This document shows positions 24,029 through 35,813 of a DNA stretch of 64,000 nt, one piece after another (within the stretch, counting starts at the first letter, position 1; each line of letters begins with the position of its first letter). The stretch covers positions 1,240,001 to 1,304,000 of the forward strand of contig WBVU01000012.1 in assembly GCA_009192285.1 (NCBI GenBank), in the 5' to 3' direction. The notes beneath the pieces were generated by a model, which was given only the letters and a program-made list of their open reading frames with translations, ran no database searches and was not told the DNA's origin. This stretch comes from Morchella semilibera (Eukaryota > Ascomycota > Pezizomycetes > Pezizales > Morchellaceae). The translations under genes and the position numbers were made by a program.

Positions 24029-27000
24029 ATGAAGTCCCCAAATATCGCCATCCTCTTTTCGCTCTTCACGACACTCAGCTTAACCACAGCTCAAGACGCA
24101 CCACCTGCATCCCATTACTCCCCCAGAAATATCAAGCGACTAGTCTCCGATATCCTCAGCGACTCGATCCTCGCAGAACCCAACCCGCCTCCAGCCCCAC
24201 CCCCTTCATCGTCATCAACCGCATCGGCCTCAGCAGCTAGTACCGACATTAGTGCACTCCTCTCATCGTTATTCCCAAGCACAGTCGCACCAGATCCACC
24301 TCAAAGTTCCGATGTCACATATACCGTCAGTGTGCCAACCTCAGATTCCACTACTGCCGCTGCTACTACCGCCTCAGCAAGCGGAATTCTTAACGTTGTT
24401 GACAGTATAGTTGAAGCGCCAAGCTCAATTGTCTCGGAGGCTACCTCGACGGTTGTTGCACCGGTGGTTTCTGGGGTTAGCTCGGTGGCTTCGGTGGCTA
24501 CGAGTGCTGTATCGGAGGTCGTTTCTCAGGGGACTTCTGTAGTATCGGAGGTTACTTCAACGGTCGTTGACGCGGTTTCTCAGGTCACTTCTGCGGCGCA
24601 ATCGGTGGTTTCGGACGTTACCTCAGATGTCAATTCAGTGGTCACATCTGCTGCTGGTAGTGTTACTTCTGTGGTTGATTCTGCAGTTGCGGATGTCACT
24701 TCTGTGGCTAATCCGGTGGTTTCAGGAGTTACGTCTGCGGTCGGTTCGGTTGCTTCCAGTGCGGTTCCAGATGTCACTTCTGCGGTCGGTTCAGTTGCCT
24801 CTAGTGCAGTCCCGGATGTCACTTCTGCGGTCGGTTCGGTTGCCTCTAGTGCAGTCCCGGATGTCACTTCTGCAGTCGGCTCCGTAGCTTCCAGTGCGGT
24901 TCCGGATGTCACTTCTGCTGTTGGTTCGGTTGCTTCCAGTGCGGTCCCAGATATCACTTCTGCGGTCGATTCGGTTGCTTCCAGTGCGGTTCCAGATATC
25001 ACTTCTGCTGTAGGTTCGGTTGCTTCTAGTGCAGTTCCGGATGTCACTTCTGCTGTCGGTTCGGTTGCCTCCAGTGCGGTTCCAGATATCACTTCTGCGG
25101 TCGGTTCGGTTGCTTCCAGTGCAGTTCCGGATGTCACTTCTGCAGTCGGTTCGGTTGCTTCCAGTGCAGTTCCGGATGTCACTTCTGCTGTCGGTTCGGT
25201 TGCCTCCAGTGCGGTTCCAGATATCACTTCTGCGGTCGGTTCGGTTGCTTCTAGTGCAGTTCCGGATGTCACTTCTGCAGTCGGTTCGGTTGCTTCCAGT
25301 GCAGTTCCGGATGTCACTTCTGCTGTCGGTTCGGTTGCTTCCAGTGCGGTCCCAGATATCACTTCTGCTGTCGGTTCGGTTGCTTCTAGCGCGGTTCCGG
25401 ATGTCACTTCTGCTGTCGGTTCGGTTGCCTCCAGTGCGGTTCCAGATATCACTTCTGCGGTCGGTTCGGTTGCTTCTAGTGCAGTTCCGGATGTCACTTC
25501 TGCAGTCGGTTCGGTTGCTTCCAGTGCAGTTCCGGATGTCACTTCTGCGGTCGGTTCGGTTGCTTCCAGTGCGGTTCCGGATGTCACTTCTGCGGTCGGT
25601 TCGGTTGTTTCGGACGTCACCTCTGTAGCCTCTGGTGTCACTTCTGCTGTTGCTTCTGATGCTGCCAGTGCTGTTGTTTCAGGAGCGACTTCTGCAGTTG
25701 GTGATGTTACTTCTGCCGTGGACTCTGCCGCGTCAGGTCTCACTTCTGGTGTTGCAAGTGTCACTTCTATTGCTGGATCTGCGGTCTCAGCTATCGCGTC
25801 TGATGCCACGTCGGTCCCCAGTGCTGTTATTTCAGGAGCAACCTCTATTGCTGGCGATGTTACTTCTGCCGTTGGTTCTGCCGCTTCGGGCATGAGCTCT
25901 AGTGTTGCAGAAATCACCTCTGGTGTTGGCTCTGCAGTCTCATCCGTCGCATCTGATGCCACCGCAGTTGTTAGTAGTGGACTCTCGCAAGTCACTTCTG
26001 CTGCTGGCGCTATCACTTCGGAGGCATCCTCTCTGGTTAGCGATATTACTTCTACTGCCAACAGTGTAGTTTCGGGAGTTCCTTCCGCTGTTGATTCCGC
26101 AGTTTCTGGTGTTACATCTGCTGCTGGCTCTGCTGCTTCAGGTGTAACCTCTGGTGTTGCAGAAATCACCTCTGTTGCTGGCTCTGCGGTTTCCTCTATC
26201 GCGTCTGATGCTACCGCCGTTGTAAGCAGCGGACTCTCGCAAGTCACTACAGTTGCTGGTGTTGTAACTTCGGGAGCATCCTCTCTCGTCAGTGATGTTA
26301 CTTCTGTTGCCAACAGCATGGCCTCAGGTGTTACTTCGGCTGTTGGTTCTGCAGCTTCAGACATTTCTTCGGTCTCTGGAGCTACCTCAGCTATCGATTC
26401 TGCCGCTTCAGGCGTCTCTTCTATCGCCTCAGGTGCTACTTCAGCTCTTAATTCAGGTGTATCTGGCGTTACTTTAGTTACTAGCGGAATTGTCTCACAG
26501 GCTACCTCTGTTGCCGCTGGGGTCTCTTCTGTTGCTAGCAGTGTGGCTTCTGGGGTTACTTCACCTGTCTCCCAAATTACTGATATCGCAAACTCAACTC
26601 TGCCCGACACATCAATCGTCCAAAGCATTCTACCTACCTCAGTTATTCAAAGCGTTCTCCCATCCGACCTCCCAAGTAACTTGAATGGTAATTGATCACC
26701 ATCATCCTGTTTCTCACTCGTGAGTGCTAACGTAACTGTGGTTGTAGATACTATTGCTCCTGTAACATCGATCATTGACGTCTCCTCAGTGGCTTCAAGT
26801 GTATTACCTATTCACACCTCGGATTACGCCATTAACATCACTGTCCCAACTGTTGATATCTCGAGTCTGTTATCAAGTGCCACAAACCTTCCATCCATCA
26901 CTAGCGATATCCCACTCCCTATCCAAACTAATGGGACCATTATTGCGACTTCACTCACTTCTTTGATCTCTGTGATTCCTACCGGAATCTTGACAGATGG

Positions 27001-28447
27001 TGGCAACAACAGTGTTATTGTTACCCCAACCATCACATCAATGCTGTCTAGTATTTTGGAACCTTTACCCACTGCTAATATAACGGAGCCGGTTCCTACT
27101 TCCCTTCCATATGACTCTACTACTTTATTCCCACCAACTGTTAATGGAACTTCAACCGGGACACCTTCCACTGGCACTGTTTCCTCATCTTCTCAAACGT
27201 TCACTGGCACTGTTTCCTCATCTTCTCAGACATCCACTGATGCTGTTTCCTCATCTTCTCACACATCCACTGGTGCTGTTTCCTCAACTTCTCAAACATC
27301 CACTGGCATAGTATCAACCACTTTCTCGACGTCGACCATTGAGGCCACTTCCAAGATCACCTCCACCCCAGCTACCGGGAACACGACCTCCTCAGTCTCG
27401 GAGACGCCAACTACAACCACTGAGCTTCCCACCACCACTCCGACCACTTCAACCACTTCAACCACAAAGTCCACCACATCTACCACTCAATGGTTCTCTT
27501 CGGATCTCACCGTCGCGCCCGACACCACTTCGACTACTACTGCCACTGCAACGGGTAAAGAAACCACAACTACAACCACCTCACTTGAGACTGGCATCCC
27601 GACATACCTCCCCAAGGTGATCACTCCAGCCGACGGCATGCCCGAACAGCCCCTAAATCATACCCTTTGCCGCTTCGGCTTCAAGCACGAACTTAATTAC
27701 AAGTTTGTCGTCGATAACCCTGTATCTGTCGCCCAAGTTTTCGAGTATCTCCCCAAAGGTCTCGCATACGGCCTCAACCTCGATACCTCAGACGTGATTA
27801 TGCACACTCTCCAGCCATACGACACGGCTAAGAAGCTCGGCTGGATCACAACCCTCGCATTTGCCTTCGTCCCCAGCGATCTTGTCAACCAGCTCGAACT
27901 CGACCGCCACACGCCCAACTCACGCCTCTTCCAAAACCCAGAGACACCCGTCAGGCAGATGATGGACTTACTGGACCCCTCTATTCCAATGATCGCATCA
28001 ACCGATGACCTGACTGGCGATAGTAACGGTGAAACTGGCACAGGCGGGACCTGGTCGGGCGGCAGCAACGGAGATGTATCCTCGGACAACGGAGATGCTG
28101 CTCCTATGGGAAGTACATCCTCTAACACAACTGTATCTGGCAGAACCATTGGTTTGAGCGTTGGTATCGTTGCAGGCGCTGCGGCATATGGTGCGGCGAT
28201 GTTTTTGGTGGCTAGGAGGTACAGGCAGAGAAGGGCTGGGCGACACGGAAGAAGCAATTCCATCAACAGGAGTGTTTCGCCTGGAAGCAACCCGGCGAGC
28301 GGGTTGATGACCAGTGGGGGCGCGGTGATGCATGGTGCGGCGAGATTTGACCACAGAGGAAGTAGAGGAAGTGGCGGAAGGGCCAGTGCTAGAACAGCAC
28401 AAATCTCGGCACCGATGATGGCCGAGAATTCGCTAGGTTGGAATTAA
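24029..28447 (+). CDS. MSB2: Msb2-type signalling mucin
   Basis: Two exons, 24029-26687 and 26748-28447, giving 1,452 residues. The intron is 60 bp with a GCTAACG branch. Residues 1-21 form a signal peptide (MKSPNIAILFSLF...TTAQ). A very long Ser/Thr/Val/Ala mucin domain follows. It holds about 19 copies of a 15-residue unit (SSAVPDVTSAVGSVA) and a second set of 11-residue TGTVSSSSQTx units near residues 1028-1076. Residues about 1167-1307 are the Hkr1-Msb2 homology domain, with GFKHELNYKFVVDNP, EYLPKGLAYGLNLD, ITTLAFAFVPSDLV and DRHTPNSRLF. One membrane segment lies at about 1353-1375, followed by a 77-residue basic tail. Msb2 mucins sense wall or osmotic stress and surface contact upstream of Cdc42 and the filamentation and HOG MAP kinases. 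Family assignment rests on the juxtamembrane domain; the signalling role is inferred. Confidence 0.93.
24752..25605 (+). repeat. 45-bp tandem repeat array in MSB2
   Basis: About 19 direct copies of a 45-bp unit inside exon 1, all keeping frame. Units differ mainly at a GTC/ATC codon (PDV or PDI) and by silent changes such as GCG/GCA and TCC/TCT. The order of PDV and PDI units suggests duplication of two- and three-unit blocks as well as single units. Boundaries are approximate by one unit. Confidence 0.9.
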
Positions 28448-31400
28448 TCTGTTGTCTTTGTATGTGCTGGAAAGGAGGGAAGCAGGACGTTGTTGGAAAC
28501 AAACAATGAAATGGAAAAAGGATCAACGCTTTAGTCAACCTATTTCTGGTTTCAAACATTCCTACTATTAGTTTTATACCCTTTCTTACCAACCGACCGA
28601 CCAACGGATTCGGCCAAAATTTAGATAATTCTTCAATGTCATAAAGTACCACCTTGTCATTTCTTACCCTGTGCGAAACTTGTATCTATACCCGAACTTG
28701 GTTTCATTTTTTTTTTTCGTTTCAGCTTTACATATTTGACTACCCTGTTTTTTTCCCTCTTCTTTACTCTCCTGTTTTTCTTTTTCACGCTTCTTATTCT
28801 CACGGCGTTTGTTGGGTATCAGAATGTTTTATACCTACCTACTTACCTACTTTGGCTGGCTGGCTACGCTGGAAAAATTTATTCACTTCTCTGCCCCGTG
28901 ATTTCACGGGGCGACATCGTATTACACTAATGTCATTTTGGGATTTGGGGGTTTTGCGGGGGCTTTTATATTTTTGATGATGTCAAGTAGGAGGGAGGAT
29001 TAGTTGAATTTAGCTTGGTTTAGCTTGTGTTTTTTGAGTAATATCGCTTGAGTGTTGTCATTTACTATGTTTGCATTTTATTATACCACCACCTTCAATA
29101 TTGCTGAGTTAGCTTTATCGCGCTCTCAATGTATCTCCTTCAGCTCTTAGTGTTAGGGTGGCGACGGTGGTGATTTGAGCTTTGTAATGACGTGGGGTAT
29201 TTGATATTATTTTTTCATAGCGGTGGGTTATTATTTATTTATAATTCTCATAGCGGTGGGTTAGTGTATGGGCTTCATGGAGGGGATAGATTGAGATTTT
29301 GGGGTTGTAATCAAGCTTTTTTGACCTAGAGTGTGATCGCTGGTGACCCAGATTGATACTAGTTGCAATCGAGTGAGTGATAGATGGTGACGCCAAAACC
29401 GAAGTACTCTATTACGCCCTCCCAAAATGCCACACACTTAATATGAGAGAATTTAATAGATATTATCTTAAGCTTGAGGGGGCAAAAATGGTCTTCTAAA
29501 TTGTCTAATAATAGCACATTTGATTTGAAAATTTAAACGTGAAACATACGTTGTCGGCGATGGTCTCTGGGGTTAAGATTTGGCCGCTCAGATGCCCTTT
29601 ATTAAAAATTGACTTTTGAGCCTTCTAAAGCTCCTAGTAATAGTGAGTTTCTAGAAATGAGGTTGATATTCGTCCGGTATACACCTATCAAGGATACTCA
29701 TTGATTATTAATGACCACTCAAAACTTCTCTTTGTAGTTTATCATGCGTTATAGTACTTTCTTCCACTTAAGTGAGGCTTCAAACCATCCCATAACACTC
29801 GATAATTAGTCACTAATTATCAGCCATTAGCACTAGCTACGCCGAATAAGAGAGAAAACGACTCTGAACTCCAACTCATCTGTTAGGGAGTGTCAAAACT
29901 ACCTTAATTTAGTGGGTCCTATGGCAGGCCTGTGGCCTGGAGCTGGACACTCCATTGTAGTCTCAAACATCACCGATAAAGAGAGAAGAGATGTCTTGTT
30001 TATACTAGCCGCGGTTACTCTTCCAGAAGCAGTCAATATGCAATAATGCAGAAATGTCACGTGCTCTTATAACTAAGATAGATGTGTGTACGTGTGCGTA
30101 ATGACGGAAGAACCCTTCAGCTTTGAGGTCCCAGAATCCCTATAGATATAGCTCATGGCCTATAGTATAGATACCCAGTACAGTACCAAAAAAGGGGATG
30201 TAATAGATACCATAGCAATACGGTATCGTGAAAAAACTTCCGAATTAAATCGGAGCACCGACCATCATACCATAGTAATGCTGTAGCAATACCGGAGTGT
30301 CATGGTATTCTGGCAGATAAGGTACTAGATACACCCGCTTTTTGGGTACTATAGTAATCAACGTACATGTAGTTACGTTACGTTGTGCAGCTGAAATAGG
30401 GGTGGGAGAGGAGGGGTGATACATTGCCGTCTATATACATATACGTATGTATGCGCTCATAAAGATGTAGGGCGAGTACCTGAGCTACTGCCTATATATA
30501 TTGCCATGATTTTTAGGTCTAATCCTATAGTACTTATTTCTGCGTGGGTTTAATCGTCTGGTGGATTATGGCTTGACCGCTGTTTCCCACATACATGTAA
30601 CGAAAGTCACACTGGGCCTGGTTAGGGAATCATAGGCTATCACCCGGTCACCTTAGGTAAGGATACTTATCTATGTGCAGATCAATTGTTATACGTGTCC
30701 TATCACTCTTCTTTTTCAGTAATAATACCTGTCGGTTTTTCGGCCCCATTCTTGTAGATCTATGCAACTGTAAATGTCGTATCATACTGTGGCTATAGAA
30801 ACCAAAACTGGCCATTCGTGACGCTTGCTGAAAAAGACGTTCTATATTACGTGTACTAAGCTTAATCCGGACTCTCATCAAACCCGGTTCGTTGAAGTTT
30901 ATATTAACCATCTAAGGAGAAGCCGCAAGGTATGTCGCTTGTGTCCTCAATTCCGATTGGCCTCAAAGTACCAAACAAGCAATTGAGTTTCCCAAGTTTT
31001 GAATTAAACGATGTGAATGTATGGGTAACTAGGTTCAACCTGGTTTATTTAGCCCCGTTCAACGGATATTGAATTTACACTTCCTGTCTCCACAAAACCC
31101 GGACCATGTCTATTCAATGCCCCCCTCCCACCCCCCCTTCCAGTCTTCGAGAAGAGTGTGCCGTTTCCTTTTTATAAGCTTCGATAGGTTCGGTCGTCGG
31201 AACCCAATCTCCCCGTTATATACCCTGTATAGAGTGGGAGTTTCGGGTCACCTTGTCATTTAACGAATTAAAGGTCACTCCAAGCCACAATAGCGGGCCG
31301 TAAAACGTGGTCCCTAGCCATCGTCCATTAGAATAGGTACATACATACATGTATATATCGTAATCCACTTCTCTGTCCCATGTACCGGCATCTTCTGACC

Positions 31401-32388
31401 CTAGCTTCTCGGTGGTATAGCCACAAACCTTATGTGAAAAATACCCACCTTTCGACATCCTGCATACTGACGTCTCGACTCTCAACCGTGTAAAGTGGGG
31501 AGTGAAACCACAGGACGCAACGGTACGATATTATCCCTGTACTGCATAGCATGTACCTTGCACATAGTACGGTGCGGTAGTTAATACAATCAAGAGCCTG
31601 TTTTATAAATGTACCTCTTGCGTTGTATTATATAAAGAGGTTTTATTGATCGGAGCTTTGACTGTAGACGTCTCCTTATTTCGTTCTCGTTAATTCGGTA
31701 GAGTAGTGACCGTGGAAGCTCTGGATAAATGCAGCCATTGCTGCTCATGCAAATAGAAATGCATCGCCGACTCGACCCCTAGGTTTGAGTTCTTTTCTGA
31801 GGCGATGAATAACACGGCAGTTATATATGCCATTTTTGACTCCATGTCTCCCAAAAGCTTAGGAAGGGATGCAATGGGGATGGTAGATGTGTCGATCGAT
31901 CGATTAGTTCATGCGATTACTCTGCGCGCGACGAAATCACCGCGCATTTAAAGTTGGGCATCCGATGTCGATACAGACAATTTTATATTGCCAGGACTTT
32001 CTTCTTCTTCACGATCTCATCAGACCGTTATATTGGTGATTTCCCTTCGGCCCCGGATGAGGCTAGGAGAACCTCAATTGGCCTTGAGATTTAATTCCAT
32101 CTTGACGCTCCTCTGGCTCAAAGTCGAGTCTACTCCACATGTAAATAAAAGTCAGGAGACTTACCTCTGTCTTGGGAGTAATGCGCTCAATCAGAGTTGC
32201 AAGCACAAACTTGCGATTCAATTATGATCTTTTGACGTTGGAAAAATCAATTCGCGCTAATCGAATTGGGTAATAGCGATCAGAGCTGAGGTTCAGGCCT
32301 TTGCCATGTCGTTGTACCGATCTCCCATGATCGTTGGGGGGGGGGGTGTTTGGTGGGAGGACAAATATTTTCGACTCTAAACACAATT
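28448..32388. other. spacer between MSB2 and the transposon
   Basis: The first 500 bp are T-rich, as expected for a 3' untranslated and termination region, with a perfect 9-bp stem and 2-base loop at 28893-28912. The remainder is AT-rich with no supported gene. It includes a perfect 21-bp palindrome at 29801-29821 and TACATGTA sites near 30364, 30592 and 31347. A G-run at 32336-32346 lies just outside the transposon. Confidence 0.5.
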
Positions 32389-32391
32389 ACC
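32389..32391. other. left 3-bp target-site duplication (ACC)
   Basis: ACC directly precedes the left terminal repeat and is matched by ACC directly after the right terminal repeat at 41692-41694. The left copy sits within a run of six C's, so its exact placement was fixed by aligning the two termini. Confidence 0.65.
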
Positions 32392-32405
32392 CCCCGTAGT
32401 ACAAG
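32392..32405 (+). repeat. left terminal inverted repeat
   Basis: CCCCGTAGTACAAG, matching 13 of 14 bases of the inverted right terminus. Similarity becomes patchy further in (a shared GCG-rich step), then both sides enter the palindrome arrays. Confidence 0.8.
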
Positions 32406-32415
32406 TGTGCGGGGT

Positions 32416-32866
32416 TTAGTTTAAACCACAGGGTGTGGTTTAATTTAAACGGCGCATGTGGTTTAAACTAAACTACATCAGTGCAAAATTTGTTAGTTAA
32501 TAGTGGTTTAAGTTAAACACCATTTAAACAATAAAATGGTTTAATTGTGGTTTAAGATAGGTTTAATTTAAACCACCCGCGGGTTTGATTTAAACCACGT
32601 TATGGTTTAAAAAAAGTTTAATCTAAACCATACTGAGGTTTAATTTAAACCATAATTTTATATTTTGTTGCTTAAATTGTGGTTTAGATAAACCATCTTT
32701 AAACCACGGCGTGGTTTAAATTAAACCTGAGGGTGGTTTAATTTAAACTACATATTTAAGGCAAACACAATCCGGGTGGTTTAACCTAAACCATAGATTG
32801 TAGTTTAGATTAAACCATACTATTTGTTGTAGTTTAACCTAAACCACAGCATTGTTTAAGTTAAAC
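32416..32866. repeat. left subterminal palindrome array
   Basis: More than a dozen copies and half-copies of GTGGTTTAAnTTAAACCAC-like palindromes, spaced irregularly by about 5-40 bp. The core is GTTTAA, a variable base, then TTAAAC. Such arrays next to transposon termini usually bind transposase or an accessory protein. Confidence 0.9.
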
Positions 32867-33268
32867 TCATCGGTATTCATTTTATTGATCATGACACTAC
32901 ATTTAGATATACTATCGCAAAGTATATATGATCCCGACTCTATTAGTATCATTCGTCCTCCTCCTTGTAGTAATGCTTGTGTTTCATTCTAAATCAATGT
33001 CAAATCATTTACCAGTTCTCTTTCCCCGCTGGCTTTAAACTTTCCCTTCCTCTCCAGTCCTGATTAATATTCTTTTTCTAAACTATCGGAATGTTAGTAC
33101 AATATGATTAGTAGTTGTCATAGTTTGGGGTTACTCACAATGCAAATACTTTTGGTCTTGGTCAAGATTGCGTCTGAAAAAAACATATAGTTTAGCTATA
33201 TGTTACATATACTATACGACGCTTATATAGTATATGTTTTTGTTAGGGTTAGTCTAGTGGATAGTCGT

Positions 33269-35597
33269 CTAGATCGAAAAGTTTTTCTGGCGCTCTTTCA
33301 ATTGTCCCCTGATTATAGCGACATTGTCATTAGTGCGCCTTTGCTCTTTGTCCTCCTCGATCATCTGGGCCTTCTTACTCTTCTGGACGGGTCGGGTGCT
33401 CTTCGGTCTCGTACTGATTGGTCCTGGTTTAGGGAGAATTCCATTGGCAAGGGTATTGGGTTCCTTACGGGGACGTCCAACTTTCCTCTTCATCTTTGGC
33501 TCGCTACCAGTAACCTGGGTTGCTTGGACTTGGGACTCTTCGATTTGAGTTCCCTCGATTTGAGCACCAGGGAGATCATACCCATCGAATTGTGCCTCTT
33601 GAAATTGGGACTCGTTAAGCTGTGAGTCTGGGAGTTGGGTCCCGTAAACGTGTGTCTCAGCTTGAGTCCCTGTTGCGGGCACCACCGGCTGTGATTTTGT
33701 GGTTGCCAAACGATGGACTTGTTTCTTTGTGATAGGCTTGGGCTGAGATTTGGCCTTGCTCTTAGGGGCCTCTACAGCCTTTGGGATGGACTGGTTCTAG
33801 GCGTATGTTAGGTATATATAATTTTATATAAAGGGACTGATTAATATACCTTTTTGGCTCCTCGCATAATCGGTTGTGAAGCGGGGGTACTATTTTTTTT
33901 TTTTTTTTTTTTTTAAGTTAGGACAAACTTCTTGTAATGAGTGTGCTATATTATCATACCTGTGTAGACTGTGGTTGAGAACCATCGTCGTCCTATAATT
34001 ATTAGATCTGGGTTAAATGTAATAAACGGCGATTATTTGGAAACATACTTCAGACTCTCCTCCGGATTCGTACCAAGAGGCATCGGCTACTTTCACGATT
34101 ATTCCGACTTCGCTATATTTGTTGACCACCTTGATCCAGTCCTCCTCGCGCCCGATAGCTTGCCATGGCCCAGGCTTGTTATTGCCTAGGCTCCTAGCAC
34201 GGTATAGCAGAAACCCATTGTCGTCCCAGGTGAGGTGACGAGAAACTCTTTTTTCGAAACCGATATAACCGGTATCACAGGCGATGTAGATGGGGGGTTT
34301 ACCTTTGATAAACACTGGGACCACAGTTGGAGTTTGTTCCTGTTGAGGAACAACAGGCTGTGTCTGTCCCATCTTGGGCTGTGCCGCTTGTGGTTCGTTC
34401 GCGGTAGTGGCCGCTGTAGCTTCGGGCTCCTGTATGATTAATTGCTGATTGGGGGGGGAGGGACAGGACCCAACGGGGGCAGGTGGAGAGGACCCAATGG
34501 TAACCGAAGGGGATGGTTTATTGGTCGGCAAATATGATTCCTGGGCTTGTTGATCCATTGTAGAGTCAGGATCATTTGATCCGTAGTCAAGAACAGGGGG
34601 GGGGACAGCCATGATATGTGCGGTGCCTGGTGCCTTACGCTTATTTTTGCCATAATTCCTGGCATCAATTGCATCTGATTCATCTCCAGAATCCACAACC
34701 CGAGCAGCCGATTTTTTCCGCTTGTTGACAACAGGAGCCACTTTTGTAACAGCAACAGTGGCTGTTTTGTTAGTGTACTTTCCATCCCCGCTCTCATTCA
34801 TTATGGTTTTTTCGGCCCTTTCTCTTGCTCTTTCGTTGCGGATCTTATCGAGGAGGATTGTGTGTAGTAGGTCGCGAGTCAGATCGCGATCCCATTCACT
34901 TCCAAATTTCTTCTTCATGTCCAAGGTCAGCCCCCTTATCAGCCTATACCTTTCCACATGTTCGATTTCATGAAAAGGTTTATCCATCGCGAAACCACGT
35001 CGGTGGCACTTCTCGGTCATGTGCTCCCGACGTTTCCTGACGAGTATGTTGGTGAGTCTATGCTTTGGATCGAGACCCATGCGAACCTTCATCCCTTCTC
35101 TATCTTTGTATCCGGCAGGGATAGCTTTAGATGAATTGGATTTTGTCGGTGTGGTTTCGCCGTCGACGTCATCGGCATCCTCTTTATCAACATCCGAGTC
35201 GAGGTCCTGACTCTGGCCCATGTGCATGGGGGTTTCATCGTTTTCGCTGGTGTCTGTATATGTATCTGGCTGTCGGCGTTGTTTGTGACGATTAGTGGGT
35301 GTCTTGTCACGTGCTGGCGACGAGAAATCCAACGCTTCAGTACGCGCTGCGATAGTTCCCTTGGGTCGCTGTTGTGGGTTCGGCTTATCGGCGCCTGATA
35401 AGGAATTCGAAGTTAGTATTGATTAAGCAAGGGCGCATTGATCACCTACCCTTCGCGCTCTTTCCATTCCCTGGATTTTTTTTGCCCTTGGCATGTGCAG
35501 CCGAACCCCCCGCGTTGGAAGATGTTTTCGCGTGTTCTCGGTGCCATTTTTCCGCGGCAATGCGCTGTTGCTCGGCCATGTACTCCTCGAAGTTCAT
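33269..35597 (-). CDS. AT-hook accessory protein of the transposon
   Basis: Five exons: 35597-35450, 35394-34049, 33992-33960, 33889-33850 and 33796-33269, about 697 residues. The ATG opens MNFEEYMAEQQRIAAEKWH. The first third is charged. A helical block follows (HRLTNILVRKRREHMTEK, then RYRLIRGLTLDMKKKFG). A compact region near the end of exon 2 reads GFLLYRARSLGNNKPGPWQ, then IKVVNKYSEVGIIVKV. Exon 5 has a Gln/Ser-rich repeat built on SQxxE/TQxxE and an AT-hook, KRKVGRPRKEP. I know no matching family. AT-hooks bind the minor groove of AT-rich DNA, so the element's own TTTAAnTTAAA palindromes are a natural target; this is inference. Exon 4 joins exons 3 and 5 only if one C of the five-C run at 33883-33887 is ignored, so either the splice model or the base count is wrong there. 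Intron 3 contains a run of about 20 A's. Confidence 0.72.
33882..33914. repeat. homopolymer pair in accessory gene
   Basis: A five-base G run (C on the coding strand) and a run of about 20 T's, separated by a few bases, at intron 3/exon 4 of the accessory gene. Both are error-prone for sequencing and bear on whether that gene is intact. Confidence 0.7.
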
Positions 35598-35813
35598 TTT
35601 ACGCGATGGTGAGATAAAAGTGCGGGTTTTTGGTGATGGATGGTGGATAGTGATGATGCAAGAGGAGAAAGGTAGAAGTGCAGTTAGAGGCGAGGAGATG
35701 GAGAGGGTTGGGTGATGTCTGAGTTGACAGGGACAAAGACTAGTCTAGAATAGGTATAGTCACGCAGGGAAAAGGCTTGTATGCTGGGTTAGGTTTTAAT
35801 ATACATTTTACTA

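Noticed and set aside
24580-26628. 682-codon minus-strand open frame opposite MSB2
   Set aside because: It mirrors the 45-bp repeat array, which lacks stops in this frame by composition. It has no family signature, whereas the plus strand has a signal peptide, homology domain and membrane segment.
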